A DNA stretch of 64,000 nt from Pleomorphomonas sp. PLEO. GTDB lineage: Bacteria; Pseudomonadota; Alphaproteobacteria; Rhizobiales; Pleomorphomonadaceae. The notes below the pieces were generated by a model. It saw nothing but the letters and a program-made list of their open reading frames with translations, made no database searches and was not told where the DNA came from. The number at the start of each line of letters is the position of its first letter. Position 1 is the stretch's first letter. The stretch covers positions 3,780,001 to 3,844,000 of the forward strand of contig NZ_CP166625.1 of the NCBI RefSeq assembly GCF_041320595.1, read 5' to 3'. Below are positions 18,088-26,962 of the stretch, piece after piece. The translations under genes and the position numbers were made by a program.

Positions 18088-19986
18088 TCACTGCTGACCC
18101 TTGGTGGAGAGCAGCGGCGTGATGCGACGCACCATCACACGGCGATTGGCGCGTTCCGGGCCCTCGGTCTGGATCTTCAGATAGCTCTCGCCGTACCCCT
18201 GCGTGACAAGGTTCTCGGGCGGAATGCCATAGTGATCGGTCAATACATTGGCGACCGCTTCGGCACGACGATCGGACAACGACAGATTATCCACCACCGA
18301 GCCGACGGCATCCGTATAGCCCTCAACAAGGAAAACCTCGTTGGCATTGCTACGCAGAGCCGCGTCGATACCACGCGCAACAGCCTCAAGGTTGGGAACC
18401 TGATTCTGTTCCACCACCCAAGCGCCGCTTGGGAAAGTGATACTGTCGAGGTCGACGGATCTGACCCGCTCGCGCAGGTCGGGACTATAGATGACCTGAT
18501 CAAGCGTGTATTCCGGCTGTACCTCGACGAGAGGCGGCGCAGTGAGGGCCTGCTCAACATAAAGCGGCGGGGCAGACCGCATTTCTACACGATAGCGATC
18601 GCGCGGTACGTCGTAAGCCGGCGGAGGCGGCAAGCGAACGACGGGCTGCCACGCCGGCTCGTCCACCGGGCCTGGGCCAAAGCTTCGGTTGTCGAACAGG
18701 ACGTAGACGCCGCCATCGCGATCCTGCCGTTCGCGTCGGATCATCATGCCGTTTTCATCGTAGATGGTCCGTACCTCGCCGCCATCGCGAGTGACGACAG
18801 TCACCTCGCGGCCACCATCGCGGGTCGGGCGCTCGCTATAATCGCGACCACCGCGATCGAAACGACCGCGATCGTCATGGCGGATGACTGCCTCTTCGCC
18901 ACTTTGGACGATGACGCGGCCACCCGGTTCCACCGTCACGCGAACACCGTTGTCGTCGCTGATCACCCGGCGGTCGCGCTGGATGTCTCGGATGTTCCCA
19001 GCTTTCTGGCCAACACTCTGACCCATGGCTTCCGCGGCGGCGGCACCGGGGTTCCCGACCTTCTCGATAAGCGCCGCGGAAGGTGCGTGCTTTTCAGCCG
19101 CGTCCGGCGGGGGCGGCGGCTGATCGCCGGGCTGAACCGGTGGCGGAGGCGGTGTCCCTGGCGCAGCAGCGTCGGGCGCAGGCGGTTGAGGAGCGCCTTT
19201 ATCAGGTGCGCCTATCGGTGCAGGAATCGGGGGCTTAGGCTCTGCTGTCGGCTCAGGAGCGGGGGCTACTGGCTTCGACTCGGGTTTCGGAGCTGCTGTT
19301 TCATCCGGCGGCGCGGGGCGGTCAGGACGTGCATCCGGCTTCGCCGCGGGGCGTTCAGGGCGTGCCTTGGGCTCGGCGCCAGGCGCTTTGGGCCCCGATT
19401 CGAGCTTCGGAGCATCAGGTTGGGCCTCGGGGCGGACCTCAGGTTGAGGCGCGGGACTTTCAGGCTTTGCCTCTTGCTTGGGAGCAGAGGGCTCGGGCTG
19501 AGCCTCCGGACGAGGAGCCGGCGCCTCGGGACGGACCTCAGGCTGAGGCTCAGGGCGCGGTGGCTTCGCGTCCTGCTTGGGGGCAGATGGCTCGGGCTGG
19601 GCCTCAGGACGAGGTGCCGGCGCCTCGGGACGCACCTCAGGCTGAGGCTCAGGGCGCGGTGGCTTCGCGTCCTGCTTGGGAGCAGATGGCTCGGGCTGGG
19701 CCTCAGGACGAGGTGCCTCGGGACGGACCTCGGGTTGAGGCGCGGGGCGAGGCGGCTCCATCTCTTGCTTGGGAGCAGCAGGCTCGGGCTGTGCCTCTGG
19801 CTTTTTTTCCTGCGGCGGCGCCACCTTCTCAGGCGGCACGCAGCTGGCATCGCCGGGCTGGCAAGCCGGCGGGCCGGCCTGGGCTAGAACAAAGCCGCCC
19901 TCTTCGGCTTGGGCCGCGGCTTGTAAGGCGATCTGCGACAACGGTACGATCGCGCAAGCCAGCAACAGCTTTCTAAGTCGCTTCAT
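18088..19986 (-). CDS. OmpA-type outer-membrane/peptidoglycan-binding protein with Pro/Glu-rich repeats
   Basis: A 632-residue exported protein. The signal peptide spans about residues 1-27 of the chosen start (MKRLRKLLLAC, preceded by GGAGG). A very long Pro-, Glu- and Ala-rich region (about 40-310) includes four near-identical repeats of 29-33 residues. A charged central part follows, rich in Arg, Asp and Gly (RDGGREVTVVTRDGG). The C-terminal OmpA domain (about 490-632) contains VEGYTDAVGS and RANRRVMVRRI, which bind diaminopimelate in peptidoglycan. The extended region would cross the periplasm or cell wall, so the protein may tether the outer membrane to the wall. The central part resembles OmpA proteins of rhizobia. 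No transmembrane barrel is evident. Confidence 0.87.
   Translation of the reverse strand: MKRLRKLLLACAIVPLSQIALQAAAQAEEGGFVLAQAGPPACQPGDASCVPPEKVAPPQEKKPEAQPEPAAPKQEMEPPRPAPQPEVRPEAPRPEAQPEPSAPKQDAKPPRPEPQPEVRPEAPAPRPEAQPEPSAPKQDAKPPRPEPQPEVRPEAPAPRPEAQPEPSAPKQEAKPESPAPQPEVRPEAQPDAPKLESGPKAPGAEPKARPERPAAKPDARPDRPAPPDETAAPKPESKPVAPAPEPTAEPKPPIPAPIGAPDKGAPQPPAPDAAAPGTPPPPPVQPGDQPPPPPDAAEKHAPSAALIEKVGNPGAAAAEAMGQSVGQKAGNIRDIQRDRRVISDDNGVRVTVEPGGRVIVQSGEEAVIRHDDRGRFDRGGRDYSERPTRDGGREVTVVTRDGGEVRTIYDENGMMIRRERQDRDGGVYVLFDNRSFGPGPVDEPAWQPVVRLPPPPAYDVPRDRYRVEMRSAPPLYVEQALTAPPLVEVQPEYTLDQVIYSPDLRERVRSVDLDSITFPSGAWVVEQNQVPNLEAVARGIDAALRSNANEVFLVEGYTDAVGSVVDNLSLSDRRAEAVANVLTDHYGIPPENLVTQGYGESYLKIQTEGPERANRRVMVRRITPLLSTKGQQ
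19423..19800 (-). repeat. Four tandem coding repeats in the OmpA-type gene
   Basis: Four consecutive units of 31, 33, 33 and 29 codons, each beginning PEAQPEP and containing PQPEVRPEA. Units two and three are identical at the protein level and nearly so in DNA. Repeats this similar can gain or lose units by recombination or slippage, so unit number may differ between strains. Confidence 0.85.
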
Positions 19987-20160
19987 AAAATCCTCCAGCC
20001 TTCCCTTGTGCATCCCGAGACGACAGCGGTCAGAATCGGTAGCACCTAACGGCCGCCGTGCTTCGGGCGAAGTCCGGTATAGAAACCGGCAGCAGCGGCC
20101 TTCGGTTCCGGAGTTTGCCCAGCCAATGGGGCATCAATCAGAAGAAAGGAGGCAAAAGCT

Positions 20161-20181
20161 TGTCAATTCAAAGATTTGACA
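20161..20181. promoter_or_regulatory. Inverted repeat with promoter-like hexamers upstream of the OmpA-type gene
   Basis: TGTCAA at 20161-20166 and TTGACA at 20176-20181 form a 6-bp inverted repeat spaced by 9 bp. Read on the minus strand, the first arm is a consensus -35 hexamer directed toward the OmpA-type gene, whose start is about 175 bp away. The matching -10 is poor, so this is a weak candidate for either a promoter or an operator. Confidence 0.3.
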
Positions 20182-20202
20182 TGAATGCGAGGTGAACGGG
20201 TA

Positions 20203-21114
20203 TTACCTTCGGGCTTCACCCCGGAGAACGGCTTCCGACCATTTGCGCGTTGCCCACATCCATTGGCCCGGTTCGTCGCGAATCCAATCCTCGAATATTG
20301 CATGCAACGTGAGTGTTCCCTCGGCCACGTCGGCATCGGGGTCGTCGGTGCGAGACAGATCTATCCTTTGGCCATCAATGCAGAAATGAACTCCTTCCGT
20401 CCGGCGACAACGTGCCACCACCAACGGAAGGCCGAGATGGCGGGCCAATGTCACGGGCAGTTTCGAAAGAGACGAGGGACCGCCGAAAAACGAAGCACGG
20501 ACGCCCGTACCATCCGGAAGATCAGCCATCATGGCGATGGCTGCGCCTCCACGGGCAATGGAGCGGAGGCGCAACACCGACGTTGCACCGGCAGCGACCA
20601 GCCCCGCTGGGTAGGCCGTCTCCCGCCGCGACCGAAAATATCTTTCTGCAAGCGGGTTCTTGAGCGAACGGTAAACACCAGCGACCGGCTTTCCGACGGC
20701 CGCGCAGCCAATCGCCAGTAACTCCCAGTTGCCCTGGTGCAGCGAGCAGAACACTGCACCTCTGGCTCCAAGAGCGCGAATATCGGCAGTGAACTTGTCA
20801 TTCACGACGACGCGTTCGGGTTTATCGACGATTTCCGGCAGGAGAAGTGCCTCGGCAAACGTACGGCCAAGGTTTTCCCACATTTCCGAAAGTATCGAAT
20901 TCCGCTCGACCGCTGTCAATTCCGGCAGGGCAAAGGCAAGATTCCGTTCCGCCCGAAGATGGCGAGGATTGAAGCGCGCAAACCATCGCCAGAGCCGCCC
21001 CATGAACGCCGACGCGAAGTCGACGCCGAGGAGATGTAGCAAAGCAACCGCCGCGCGCAATCCCGCGTATTCGAGCCAAAAGGCTGCTTGCGTTCTGGCT
21101 TTCCGATAATCCAA
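20203..21114 (-). CDS. Lipid A-type acyltransferase (LpxL/HtrB family)
   Basis: A 303-residue membrane-associated acyltransferase. An N-terminal hydrophobic helix (about 10-35) anchors it to the inner membrane. The catalytic H(X4)E motif is SLHQGNWE (H126, E131). GVYRSLKNPLAERYF and the later VARCRRTEGVHF segment match the family. It would add a secondary acyl chain, such as laurate or myristate, to Kdo2-lipid IVA. The fatty acid and position cannot be read from sequence, and rhizobial genomes often hold several paralogues. It is preceded by a 370-bp gap with no other lipid A genes nearby. Confidence 0.87.
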   Translation of the reverse strand: MDYRKARTQAAFWLEYAGLRAAVALLHLLGVDFASAFMGRLWRWFARFNPRHLRAERNLAFALPELTAVERNSILSEMWENLGRTFAEALLLPEIVDKPERVVVNDKFTADIRALGARGAVFCSLHQGNWELLAIGCAAVGKPVAGVYRSLKNPLAERYFRSRRETAYPAGLVAAGATSVLRLRSIARGGAAIAMMADLPDGTGVRASFFGGPSSLSKLPVTLARHLGLPLVVARCRRTEGVHFCIDGQRIDLSRTDDPDADVAEGTLTLHAIFEDWIRDEPGQWMWATRKWSEAVLRGEARR

Positions 21115-21486
21115 CGCGCCTAAGCCTCTCTAGGGACACAGCAAGAAAAGGCGGCGGCATACACGCTCACCACCTGAATCGTGCGATGAGCTGTTATCCC
21201 ATTTCGCGCCTTCCCTCCACCCCATAGCCATCGCTAGAAGCAGGATGCAACGACGATCACCGATTTAGCACCCAGGCTCCGGCGTTTTTGGGCATCCTGT
21301 TCATCGTTTTCGACGGGAGGATTCGCCCGCGGCGACCGGTCACGCCGCTGCCCCGCAATGTGGTCTTCACGTTGAGAAGGCCAGCCGCACCATCCTCGGC
21401 GCCACCGGCCCGTGGGGATGGCACTGTGATACGTTATTTCGTGAATTATGAGCTCGTGCCGATCCTCGGCCACTCATGGGTCCACC
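21115..21486. other. Intergenic region without a supported gene
   Basis: About 370 bp lie between the start of the acyltransferase gene and the stop of the TadG-like gene, both on the minus strand. Only short overlapping frames on both strands are present, none with recognisable similarity or a good ribosome binding site. It presumably carries the acyltransferase promoter. I see no convincing terminator or repeat. Confidence 0.6.
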
Positions 21487-22752
21487 TTATTGGGCGATGC
21501 GAAGTGCCGAGAGCTTGTCACCAATGGCACCGAAGGCCGTGATGATGTCGTTGGCAGTGGAGGCGTTGAAATAGTCGTCGCTGGAACTGGCACAGGATTT
21601 CAGCACGGATGCATTCCCAGAGATAACCAGAACGGTGTAGATGGTTACACCCGCTGCCTTGGCAGCCGTGCAGACCTTCGACATCCGATCGTCGACTGCA
21701 GACGAACTGGCGCTGCCGTTGCCTCCAAACCGGTTCTCAGTATTGTCGCCATCCGATAGCAGGATAATCGCATCCTGGTACTCGTAGTTAGAGTCCTTGG
21801 CCGGAGCAGCGATCGGCGAAGTCAATTGTAGTGATTGCCAAGCCCAGACCAAACCAATTGTTTGATTGGTTGACCCGTTTGAAGTCATGGCAGTCACTGC
21901 GGAGTTCAACGTTGTCCAGTTATTTGTCATTGGTGTCAGCGTGGAAAGGCAGCTACCATACTGATCGACATAAAATTTTGTCTTATAATTATTAACGTCC
22001 GGAACAGATACCGAAATGTCCAGATCCTTATTTCGGTCTGTAATGCATCCATTCCACTTCGATTTGTCTGTACCATATGGATATAGCTTGTCTCCATAAT
22101 TACAAGAACTTGAGCTATAATTAATGCAAGTCCCATCCCAGTAAAGCCAAGTCGCATCCTTGTTAGATGCGCCAATGTTGACATCACGATTGAACGGAAT
22201 GATGGATACATAAATGTCGCCACTGGTCGTTGACTGCGACTGTAGCTGGGCAAGCAGGTTGTTGGTGGCTGTTTTGAGAGCCGACATCTTGCCCGAGTAA
22301 GCCATGGACCCCGTATTGTCGAGAGCGAGAGCTACGCGCAATCGCTTTGACGACCAAGCCGACTTGGATGTGACGGACAGAGTCTCCGAGGCGATACCAG
22401 CGAGATTCAAAAAGGTCATGGGAACCGTTCCGCTCGCGGAAGCAGCGATGACGGCTCCGTTGGTTTGGGTGAAGGTAGCGGATACGCTTACGTTATCCGC
22501 TTTCCCCGATGGGAAGTTGACGTTGAAGAGCTGCACCGCCCGCGCATTGAGCTGGGTAGAAGTCAGCTTGGGCGCCTCCGATGACAGGGCCAGCACCGTA
22601 GCGTCGAGCGAGTGTTGCATCAGTTCGCGCGCATCCGCCAACCGCGCATAATCCACCGCTGCCCCGATACTGATCAAAAGGGGTACGAGACACCCGAGGA
22701 AGATGATCGCGACGTTGCCGTCTCGGTTCGCTAGAAAACGACGAATGCCCAT
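21487..22752 (-). CDS. TadE/TadG-like pilus-assembly protein with von Willebrand factor A domain
   Basis: A 421-residue protein with one N-terminal hydrophobic segment (about 13-35) preceded by RRFLANRDGNVAI, which matches the TadE/TadG N-terminus. A von Willebrand A domain follows; its metal site is DNTGSM (D145), a common variant of DxSxS, with a later ILLSDGDNTEN motif. The family includes TadG of Flp pili and stand-alone secreted proteins. No tad cluster is adjacent, so a role in pili is unproven. The start is fixed by AGGAGGGG. The central part (roughly 21900-22180) is distinctly AT-rich and rich in Asn, Ser, Tyr and Lys codons, unlike its neighbours. Confidence 0.85.
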   Translation of the reverse strand: MGIRRFLANRDGNVAIIFLGCLVPLLISIGAAVDYARLADARELMQHSLDATVLALSSEAPKLTSTQLNARAVQLFNVNFPSGKADNVSVSATFTQTNGAVIAASASGTVPMTFLNLAGIASETLSVTSKSAWSSKRLRVALALDNTGSMAYSGKMSALKTATNNLLAQLQSQSTTSGDIYVSIIPFNRDVNIGASNKDATWLYWDGTCINYSSSSCNYGDKLYPYGTDKSKWNGCITDRNKDLDISVSVPDVNNYKTKFYVDQYGSCLSTLTPMTNNWTTLNSAVTAMTSNGSTNQTIGLVWAWQSLQLTSPIAAPAKDSNYEYQDAIILLSDGDNTENRFGGNGSASSSAVDDRMSKVCTAAKAAGVTIYTVLVISGNASVLKSCASSSDDYFNASTANDIITAFGAIGDKLSALRIAQ

Positions 22753-22794
22753 GGCCCCTCCTGGACCATAGGATATCGTTGGTTCGCCTAACAA

Positions 22795-22830
22795 CAGATT
22801 GCCGGGATCCTGACGATTTATAGCAATCTG
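22795..22830 (-). promoter_or_regulatory. 8-bp inverted repeat between RNase J and the TadG-like gene
   Basis: CAGATTGC at 22795-22802 and GCAATCTG at 22823-22830 are perfect inverted copies 20 nt apart. On the minus strand it is followed by TTGTT, so it could be a weak terminator for the RNase J transcript, or an operator in front of the TadG-like gene, whose ATG is about 43 bp away. Confidence 0.3.
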
Positions 22831-22907
22831 ACAATTTTTCGCGCTGTTGGCCGGGTGTTTGTGTCCGTCACGATGAGAGCCTCAGCGGCGGCGCATCGGC
22901 CTGACGG

Positions 22908-24593
22908 TCAATCCACTCTCAGCACTGTCACCTCGGTGATGGGTTTCTTGCCCCAGCGCTCGTTGGCGGCGGCACGGATCGAGCGGCGTACCGCTTCGGC
23001 GACCATATCTTCGTCCTTGCGGCGGTTCTTGGGGATGGACAGCAGGCAACCATCGACAGCCGCTGCCAGCACATCTTCGAAATCCGCCCCCTTGTTGTCG
23101 ACCTCGGGCAGACCGAAGCAGTTGAGGCCGTATTCACCAAGAATGTCGCCGCGTCCGTTCATCAGAAGCGTGCAGACCACCACGCCCGCAAAACTCATCT
23201 TGCGGCGTTCGACCACACCCGACCCATCGGGATCGCGGACGAGGTTGCCATCCTTGACGAGGATGCCGAAGGGTACATGGCCGATCGCCTTCGGTTCGTC
23301 CCCGGGCAGAAGGCGCAACATCTCGCCATTTCGCGTGCGCGCCACGCGCGGCACGCCAGCTTCGCGCGCCAGCCTCTCATGGGCAGCCAGATGGATGGCC
23401 TCGCCATGCACAGGAACCGCCACCTTCGGTTTGACGAGATGGTAAAGCTCCATCATTTCATCGCGCCGCGGATGGCCCGAGGTATGAACCAGCGCATCAC
23501 TGTCGGAAACGATCTCGACCCCTTGCTCGACAAGCTTGTTCTTGATGGCGCCGACGGCCCTCTCGTTACCGGGGATGGTGCGCGAGGAGAAGATCACCAT
23601 GTCATCGCGATTGAGCGTGATATTGCGGTGATCGCCGGCAGCGATTTTTGCCAACGCGGCGCGCGCCTCACCCTGGCTACCGGTGACGATGGCTAGCACC
23701 TTGTCGGCCGGCAGATAACCATAGGACTCTTCATCGCGGAACGGCGGCAGTCCCTCGAGCATGCCGAGTTCGCCGGCAACGTCGAGTACGCGCCTGATGG
23801 CCCGGCCGACCACGACGACCTCGCGATCATTCTTGGCGGCCGCTTCGGCGATCGAACGGATCCGGCCGAGATTAGAGGCAAATATGGTGACAGCAACGCG
23901 CCTCTTTGCCCTGGCGACAACCTCGGCAAGGCCGTGGGCAACCTCGCCCTCGGAAGGACTGCGCCCGGCACGAACCGCGTTCGTGGAGTCGCAGATCATC
24001 GCGTCGACGCCCTCGACACCAATCTCGGCGAGGCGTTTCATGTCGATCGGCCGACCAACGCGCGGATCATGATCGATCTTCCAGTCGCCGGTGTGCAGCA
24101 CATTGCCCATGGATGTGCGGATCAGCACCGCTGTTGGCTCGGGCAACGAATGCGACATGGCGATTAGTTCGAGGTCGAACGGACCGATGGAAAAGCGCTG
24201 CCCCTGCTGGACGACGCTGGTCGGCACACGCGGCGCGCCAGGCTCCATTTCGCGCTTTGCGGCGTGAAGGGCGGCGGCGAACGGCGTCATGTAGACCGGC
24301 GCACCGAGCCTTGGCCAGAGGTCGTAGATGGCTCCGTAGTGGTCTTCGTGGGCGTGAGTGATCAGAATACCGACGAGGTCATCCTTATAAGCCTCGATGA
24401 AGGAGATATCAGGCAGCAACAGGTCGACGCCCGGCAGGTCCGGGCCGGCAAACGATATGCCGCAGTCAACCATCAACCACTTGCGGTCGGCCTCGGGACC
24501 GAGGCCATAGAGGGCGAGATTCATGCCGATTTCGCCAACGCCGCCGAGCGGCAGGAAAATGAGCTCGTCGGCCCCGCTCTTCTTTTTCGTCAC
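22908..24593 (-). CDS. rnj: Ribonuclease J
   Basis: A 561-residue metallo-beta-lactamase/beta-CASP ribonuclease that degrades RNA from the 5' end and can also cut internally; in alphaproteobacteria it helps mature rRNA and turn over mRNA. The zinc motif HAHEDH is at H80-H85. Further motifs include MSHSLPEP, LHTGDWKID, ICDSTNA, SSRTIPGNE, TSGHPRRDE and VPVHGEAIH. I use a GTG start (VTKKKSGADELIF) with GGAG seven bases upstream, which gives the length usual for rhizobial RNase J; the frame is open another 38 codons. It follows birA directly, an order shared by many Hyphomicrobiales, and lies in the same window as RNase E. Confidence 0.93.
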   Translation of the reverse strand: MTKKKSGADELIFLPLGGVGEIGMNLALYGLGPEADRKWLMVDCGISFAGPDLPGVDLLLPDISFIEAYKDDLVGILITHAHEDHYGAIYDLWPRLGAPVYMTPFAAALHAAKREMEPGAPRVPTSVVQQGQRFSIGPFDLELIAMSHSLPEPTAVLIRTSMGNVLHTGDWKIDHDPRVGRPIDMKRLAEIGVEGVDAMICDSTNAVRAGRSPSEGEVAHGLAEVVARAKRRVAVTIFASNLGRIRSIAEAAAKNDREVVVVGRAIRRVLDVAGELGMLEGLPPFRDEESYGYLPADKVLAIVTGSQGEARAALAKIAAGDHRNITLNRDDMVIFSSRTIPGNERAVGAIKNKLVEQGVEIVSDSDALVHTSGHPRRDEMMELYHLVKPKVAVPVHGEAIHLAAHERLAREAGVPRVARTRNGEMLRLLPGDEPKAIGHVPFGILVKDGNLVRDPDGSGVVERRKMSFAGVVVCTLLMNGRGDILGEYGLNCFGLPEVDNKGADFEDVLAAAVDGCLLSIPKNRRKDEDMVAEAVRRSIRAAANERWGKKPITEVTVLRVD

Positions 24594-24742
24594 AGAGTAT
24601 CTCCAGTTCGCCGACCCCTGCCGACGTGCGTTCATTCTTTTGTCTGTTGGCTCTAGGTGGACGCGAAAGGCAGCTACGTCAAGAAAACTCTCGGAAAGAG
24701 CCTGCACAGCACCGGAATCGTATGTGGGGCCAGCAAAAGGCC

Positions 24743-25504
24743 TTAGGATCGGCCGAAGAACACGTCGCCGGCGGAGATTGCCTCCAACCCGCCGTCATGG
24801 CGAAGCAGAAGCCGCCCCTCGCCATCAAGACCTGAGAAGATGCCGGTGAGTTCACGCATAGGGAGGCGGACGGTGATGGCCTCGCCAATGCCACGGGCGC
24901 GACCGAGCCAGGCCTCTCGCAGGTCGGAGAAGTCGCCCCTCCGCCATTCGGATAGCCGGTTCGCCATCGCCATGGCGAGAAGGCCGAACATTGCCTCGGG
25001 CTCGGTGGGATAACCGATCTCGGCGAGATCGGTAGCGCTATAGAGCGCGACGTCGGGGTGATGGACGCAGTTGACGCCAATGCCGGCGACCACCACCCTG
25101 CCCTCACGTGTGGTCGTTGCCTCAATCAGGATGCCGCAGAGTTTGGCTCCGGCGTAGAGAATGTCGTTTGGCCATTTGATGGCGAGGTCGGCCCGTGCGA
25201 AAGGCGGCAATGCCGCTGCGACCGCATCATGGACGGCAAGCGCCACCACAAGCGGCATTTCGCCGAGCCGTGCCTCCTCGATGGGATCGCGCAGCATCAG
25301 CGAGGAATAGAGATTGCCTGGCTCGGATGTCCAAATCCGCCCACGCCGGCCGCGCCCCGCCGTCTGGCAACGGGCGACAACCCAGAGCCCCGATTCCGCG
25401 CCTTGCCTGGCCCGCTCAAACGCTTCGGCGTTGGTCGAGCCGACCGCGTCGAGATGAACGGCCGTATAGCCAGCGGGACAAACAAGTCCCGGACCATCAG
25501 TCAT
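24743..25504 (-). CDS. birA: Biotin-[acetyl-CoA-carboxylase] ligase
   Basis: A 253-residue ligase that makes biotinyl-AMP and transfers biotin to AccB and other carriers. The biotin-binding GRGRRGR loop (about 50-56), KWPNDI with the catalytic Lys110, and GILIEA are present. No N-terminal helix-turn-helix is seen, so it is the non-regulatory type and does not repress biotin synthesis directly. The start at MTDGPGL lies 13 bp after the nuoN stop; 28 upstream in-frame codons overlap nuoN and are unlike the family. The placement after nuoN is typical for the order and suggests co-transcription with complex I. Confidence 0.94.
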   Translation of the reverse strand: MTDGPGLVCPAGYTAVHLDAVGSTNAEAFERARQGAESGLWVVARCQTAGRGRRGRIWTSEPGNLYSSLMLRDPIEEARLGEMPLVVALAVHDAVAAALPPFARADLAIKWPNDILYAGAKLCGILIEATTTREGRVVVAGIGVNCVHHPDVALYSATDLAEIGYPTEPEAMFGLLAMAMANRLSEWRRGDFSDLREAWLGRARGIGEAITVRLPMRELTGIFSGLDGEGRLLLRHDGGLEAISAGDVFFGRS

Positions 25505-25517
25505 TGTTCCGGACGCC

Positions 25518-26951
25518 TCAGAATAGCGTGTGCGCGGCGGCCAGTGCCGCGTCACCCAGCGGCCCCAACACCAATGCGAAGGCGGCAACGAATAGGCCAG
25601 CGATGCCCAGCACCACTTTCAGCTCGCCGCCCATCGGCTCGAAGGCTCCCTTCGGCTCGTCCAGGAACATGATCTTGACGATGCGGAGATAGTAGTAGGC
25701 ACCCACCACCGAACTCAGGATGCCGATCACTGCGAGCCAATAGAGCCCGGCATTGATAGCGGCGGCGAAGACGAAGTATTTGCCGAAGAACCCCGCAAAC
25801 GGCGGAATGCCGGCCAGCGAGAACATGATGATCCCGAGCAAGTAAGCCACGATGGGGTTGGTGCGCGACAGGCCGGCAAGACTGTCGATGTCCTCGATCA
25901 TTACGCCATCGCGGCGCATGGACAGGATCACGGCGAAGGCGCCGGCCGTCATGGCGAGATAGGTGGCGAGATAGATCAGGACACCATAGATACCGGCTTC
26001 GGAACCAGCGGCGAGGCCGACCAGTGCAAATCCCATATGGCCGATCGACGAATAGGCCATCAGCCGCTTGATGTTGCGTTGGCCGATGGCCGCGAACGCG
26101 CCGAGAATCATCGAGGCCAGCGACATGAAGGCGACGATCTGTTGCCACTCGGCTTTGACCGGCCCCAGCGCCTCCATCAAGACGCGGACGAACAAAGCCA
26201 TGGCGGCAATTTTCGGCGCGGCGGCGAAGAAGGCGGTGACTGGCGTCGGCGCGCCCTCATAAACGTCGGGCGTCCACATGTGGAACGGCACGGCCGACAC
26301 CTTGAAGGCAATGCCGGCAGCGACGAAGACGATGCCGAAGGTCAGGCCAAGCGAGGCGTGACCGCCGCTGGTGGCGGCGGCAGCGGCAATGCCGCCAAAA
26401 TCGACGTGGCCGGTAAAGCCGTAGATCAACGAGGCGCCGTAAAGCAGCATGCCCGACGACAGTGCACCAAGCACGAAATACTTGAGGCCGGCCTCGGTCG
26501 AGCGACCGTTGTCACGATGGAAGGCGGCAACGACGTAAAGCGCCAGAGACTGCAGCTCGAGACCGAGGTAGACGGCGATGAGGTCACCCGCCGAGATCAT
26601 CAGCAGCATGCCAATGGTTGCCAGCACGATCAGCACAGGCAGCTCGAAGTGGAAGAATTTCTCGGCGACCGCAAAGCGCTGGGTCATGACCACCGCCAGC
26701 GCCGAACCAATCAGCACCAGCACTTTCAGGAAGCGGCCAAACCCATCGACCACGAAGGAGCCACCGAAGGTAGAGCCGTCGCGGCCGACGATGACCGCCA
26801 CGGCGGCTGCCACGAGCAGCAGCGCCGATAGACCGAAGACGAGCCCGGTCCGCCGCTCGCCGCCGTAAGCGCCGAGCATAAGGAGAAGAAGGGCACCCAC
26901 GGCCAGCAGAAGTTCCGGTCCGGCGAGGGCGAAGTCGGGAAGTACGGTCAT
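25518..26951 (-). CDS. nuoN: NADH-quinone oxidoreductase subunit N
   Basis: A 477-residue antiporter-like subunit of the complex I membrane arm with about 14 transmembrane helices. It is homologous to NuoL and NuoM and forms one proton channel. Key residues lie in [16 protein letters not shown], where the Lys is part of the charged axis, and in the upstream [13 protein letters not shown], which bears the conserved Glu. [14 protein letters not shown] is also diagnostic. It is the last nuo gene and starts 11 bp after the nuoM stop. Confidence 0.96.
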   Translation of the reverse strand: MTVLPDFALAGPELLLAVGALLLLMLGAYGGERRTGLVFGLSALLLVAAAVAVIVGRDGSTFGGSFVVDGFGRFLKVLVLIGSALAVVMTQRFAVAEKFFHFELPVLIVLATIGMLLMISAGDLIAVYLGLELQSLALYVVAAFHRDNGRSTEAGLKYFVLGALSSGMLLYGASLIYGFTGHVDFGGIAAAAATSGGHASLGLTFGIVFVAAGIAFKVSAVPFHMWTPDVYEGAPTPVTAFFAAAPKIAAMALFVRVLMEALGPVKAEWQQIVAFMSLASMILGAFAAIGQRNIKRLMAYSSIGHMGFALVGLAAGSEAGIYGVLIYLATYLAMTAGAFAVILSMRRDGVMIEDIDSLAGLSRTNPIVAYLLGIIMFSLAGIPPFAGFFGKYFVFAAAINAGLYWLAVIGILSSVVGAYYYLRIVKIMFLDEPKGAFEPMGGELKVVLGIAGLFVAAFALVLGPLGDAALAAAHTLF

Positions 26952-26962
26952 GGTCTGTGCCC

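Noticed and set aside
19423-19800. Tandem repeats considered as a CRISPR array
   Set aside because: Units are in frame, adjacent without unique spacers, and translate to a consistent Pro/Glu-rich repeat.
17977-19887. 636-codon plus-strand frame opposite the OmpA-type gene
   Set aside because: It is the antisense of a repeat-rich gene; its C-terminus is an Arg/Leu/Gly-rich artefact of the Pro/Glu repeats.
21234-21473. 79-codon minus-strand frame in the gap before the acyltransferase gene
   Set aside because: No similarity, no ribosome binding site and a composition unlike neighbouring proteins.
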